Below are positions 63,020 through 64,000 of a DNA stretch of 64,000 bases, piece after piece (within the stretch, counting starts at the first letter, position 1; each line of letters begins with the position of its first letter). The DNA is from Calliopsis andreniformis (lineage: Eukaryota; Arthropoda; Insecta; Hymenoptera; Andrenidae), in assembly GCF_051401765.1 (NCBI RefSeq), contig NW_027480423.1, forward strand, positions 19,406,001 through 19,470,000, given 5' to 3'. The translations under genes and the position numbers were made by a program. Under the pieces are notes generated by a model. It ran no database searches. It was not told the DNA's origin and saw only the letters and a list, made by a program, of their open reading frames with translations.

Positions 63020-64000
63020 TCCGGGCAACCTAGGCTTCACTCTATGGCGTTCTGCCACCACATCGAATAGCTACGGCCACAGAAGTCAATGCCTGAATAA
63101 TAAAATACAATAAAAATACAACAGTCTTTCCATCCTATAACAGGAATAATTGCAACCCGTGTGAAAGTGATGGTCATTTCTACGTTCCGGGAAACCTATG
63201 CTTCGCTCTATGGCGTTGCTCCTCCAGATCGAATAGTTGAGGGCCTTAGAAGTCAACGCCAGAAGCATAAAATACGATATAAATACAACATCTTTTGAAT
63301 CGTATAAAACGATTAATAGCAACCAGTGTGAAAGTTATGGTCATTTCTGCGTTCCGGGCAACCTAGGCTTCACTCTAGGGCGTTGCTCCACCAGATCGAA
63401 CAGGTAGGGCCATAGACGTCAACGCCCGAAGCATAAAATACAAAATAAATAGAACGGTTTTTCCATTGTATAAAACGAATAATTGCTACCAGTGTAAAAG
63501 TTATGGTCTTTTCTACGTTCCGGGCAACCTAGGCTTCACTCTAGGGCGTTGCTCCACCAGATCGAATAGTTAGGGCCTTAGAAGTCAACGCCCGAAGCAT
63601 AAAATACAAAATAAATAAAACAGTTTTTCCATCGTATAAAACGAATAATTGCTACCAGTGTGAAAGTTATGGCCATTTCTGCGTTCCGCGCAACCTAGGC
63701 TTCACTCTAGGGCGTTGCTCCACCACATCGAATAGTTAGGGCCTTATAAGTCAACGCCCGAAGCATAAAATACAAAATAAATAGAACAGTTTTTCCATGG
63801 TATAAAACGAATAATTGCTGCCAGTATGAAAGTTATGGTCATTTCTACGTTCCGGGCAACCTAGGCTTCACCCTAGGGCGTTGTTCCACCAGATGGAACA
63901 GGTATGGCCTAAGAAGTCAACGCCAGAAGCATAAAATACGACGTAAATACAACAGCTTTTCCATGGTATAAAACGAATAATGGTAACCAGTGTGAAAGTT
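63020..64000. repeat. Restart of the 50.5-kb sequence (super-period), array continues past the window
   Basis: Does not continue as a third 1,661-bp unit. 62,919-63,330 follows 50,472-50,880 (AATGCCTGAATAATAAAATAC, GGGAAACCTATGCTTCGC, CTTTTGAATCG, TTTCTGCGTTCC), 63,430-63,520 follows ~50,985-51,075, and 63,877-64,000 follows ~51,263-51,386 (GATGGAACAG, AATACGACGTAAATAC, CCATGGTATAAAACG). The offset is 12,447 to 12,614. The last base lies inside a monomer. Confidence 0.8.

Larger units (their letters stand above)
1..64000. repeat. Satellite DNA array, ~166-bp monomer, ~385 head-to-tail copies
   Basis: Seen: the same ~166-bp unit recurs without interruption from the first to the last base, always in one orientation. 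Landmarks in order within a monomer are TTCCGGGCAACCTAGG, CTCTAGGGCGTTG, CCACCAGATCGAATAG, TTAGAAGTCAACGCC, GAAGCATAAAATAC, CAACAGTTTTTCC, ACGAATAATTGCAACC and GAAAGTTATGGTCATTTC. The spacing is nearly always 166 bp, with occasional 160-, 165- or 167-bp variants. No unique sequence, gap, transposon or gene interrupts it, and both ends lie inside monomers. Known: long arrays of nucleosome-sized tandem repeats with higher-order structure are typical of eukaryotic centromeric and pericentromeric heterochromatin. Inferred: this is such a region. The family is not one I recognise, so the host taxon is left open. Confidence 0.98.

Noticed and set aside
1..64000. CRISPR array
   Set aside because: There is no alternation of short identical repeats with unique spacers. 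The whole 166-bp unit is repeated with drift, and no cas genes are present.
1..64000. Alpha satellite (171 bp) or another well-known centromere repeat
   Set aside because: Length and sequence do not fit any family I can recall with confidence, so no family name is given.
1..64000. Inverted segments or strand switches within the array
   Set aside because: The motif order CCTAGG, CCACCAGATCG, CATAAAATAC, TTTTTCC, AATAATTGC stays on the plus strand throughout; no inversion point was seen.

Overview
All 64,000 bases are one uninterrupted satellite DNA array. The basic unit is a tandem monomer of about 166 bp, always in the same orientation, and roughly 385 copies fit in the window. I found no protein gene, RNA gene, transposon, CRISPR array or unique sequence. 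Both window ends lie inside the array, so it extends further on each side. The architecture (head-to-tail monomers near nucleosome length, organised into higher-order repeats, HORs) is that of eukaryotic pericentromeric or centromeric satellite DNA. I do not recognise the monomer family and cannot name the organism. It is not human alpha satellite and carries no CENP-B box. The roughly neutral CpG content (about 7 CpG per 166 bp, hand count) gives no sign of strong methylation-driven decay.

Layout. (1) 1-12,153: a ~4.8-kb HOR (about 29 monomers) in two nearly complete copies and one truncated copy. (2) 12,209-15,600: an 11-monomer, 1,826-bp tandem duplication, followed to ~17,025 by divergent monomers. 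(3) 17,026-21,649: a further copy of the 4.8-kb unit, running into (4) a 4-monomer, 664-bp expansion to ~23,340. (5) 23,341-26,787: more heterogeneous monomers with one 332-bp dimer duplication. (6) 26,788-37,125: a ~5.15-kb segment present twice, the copies differing by whole-monomer gains or losses, with a nested 830-bp 5-mer duplication. (7) 37,126-42,780: shuffled modules that recur every 7-18 monomers. (8) 42,780-49,090: 2.3-2.5-kb duplicated modules. (9) 49,091-64,000: a 6-monomer (~995 bp) and a 10-monomer (1,661 bp) HOR interleaved, with evidence of a ~12.5-kb super-period that restarts near 62.9 kb.

The monomer has a GC-richer half containing two CCTAGG-type palindromes that can fold into a bulged hairpin, and an AT-rich half. 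Almost every spacing between long identical copies is a whole multiple of 166 bp plus or minus a few bases. This is the expected footprint of unequal exchange or replication slippage in register. The short open reading frames (60-109 codons) that recur in the window are by-products of the satellite: because 166 = 3 x 55 + 1, every frame is rotated from one monomer to the next, so none can stay open. The likely role of the DNA is structural (heterochromatin or centromere), which is inference from architecture only. Segment borders were found by eye and are good to about +/-20 bp unless stated otherwise.
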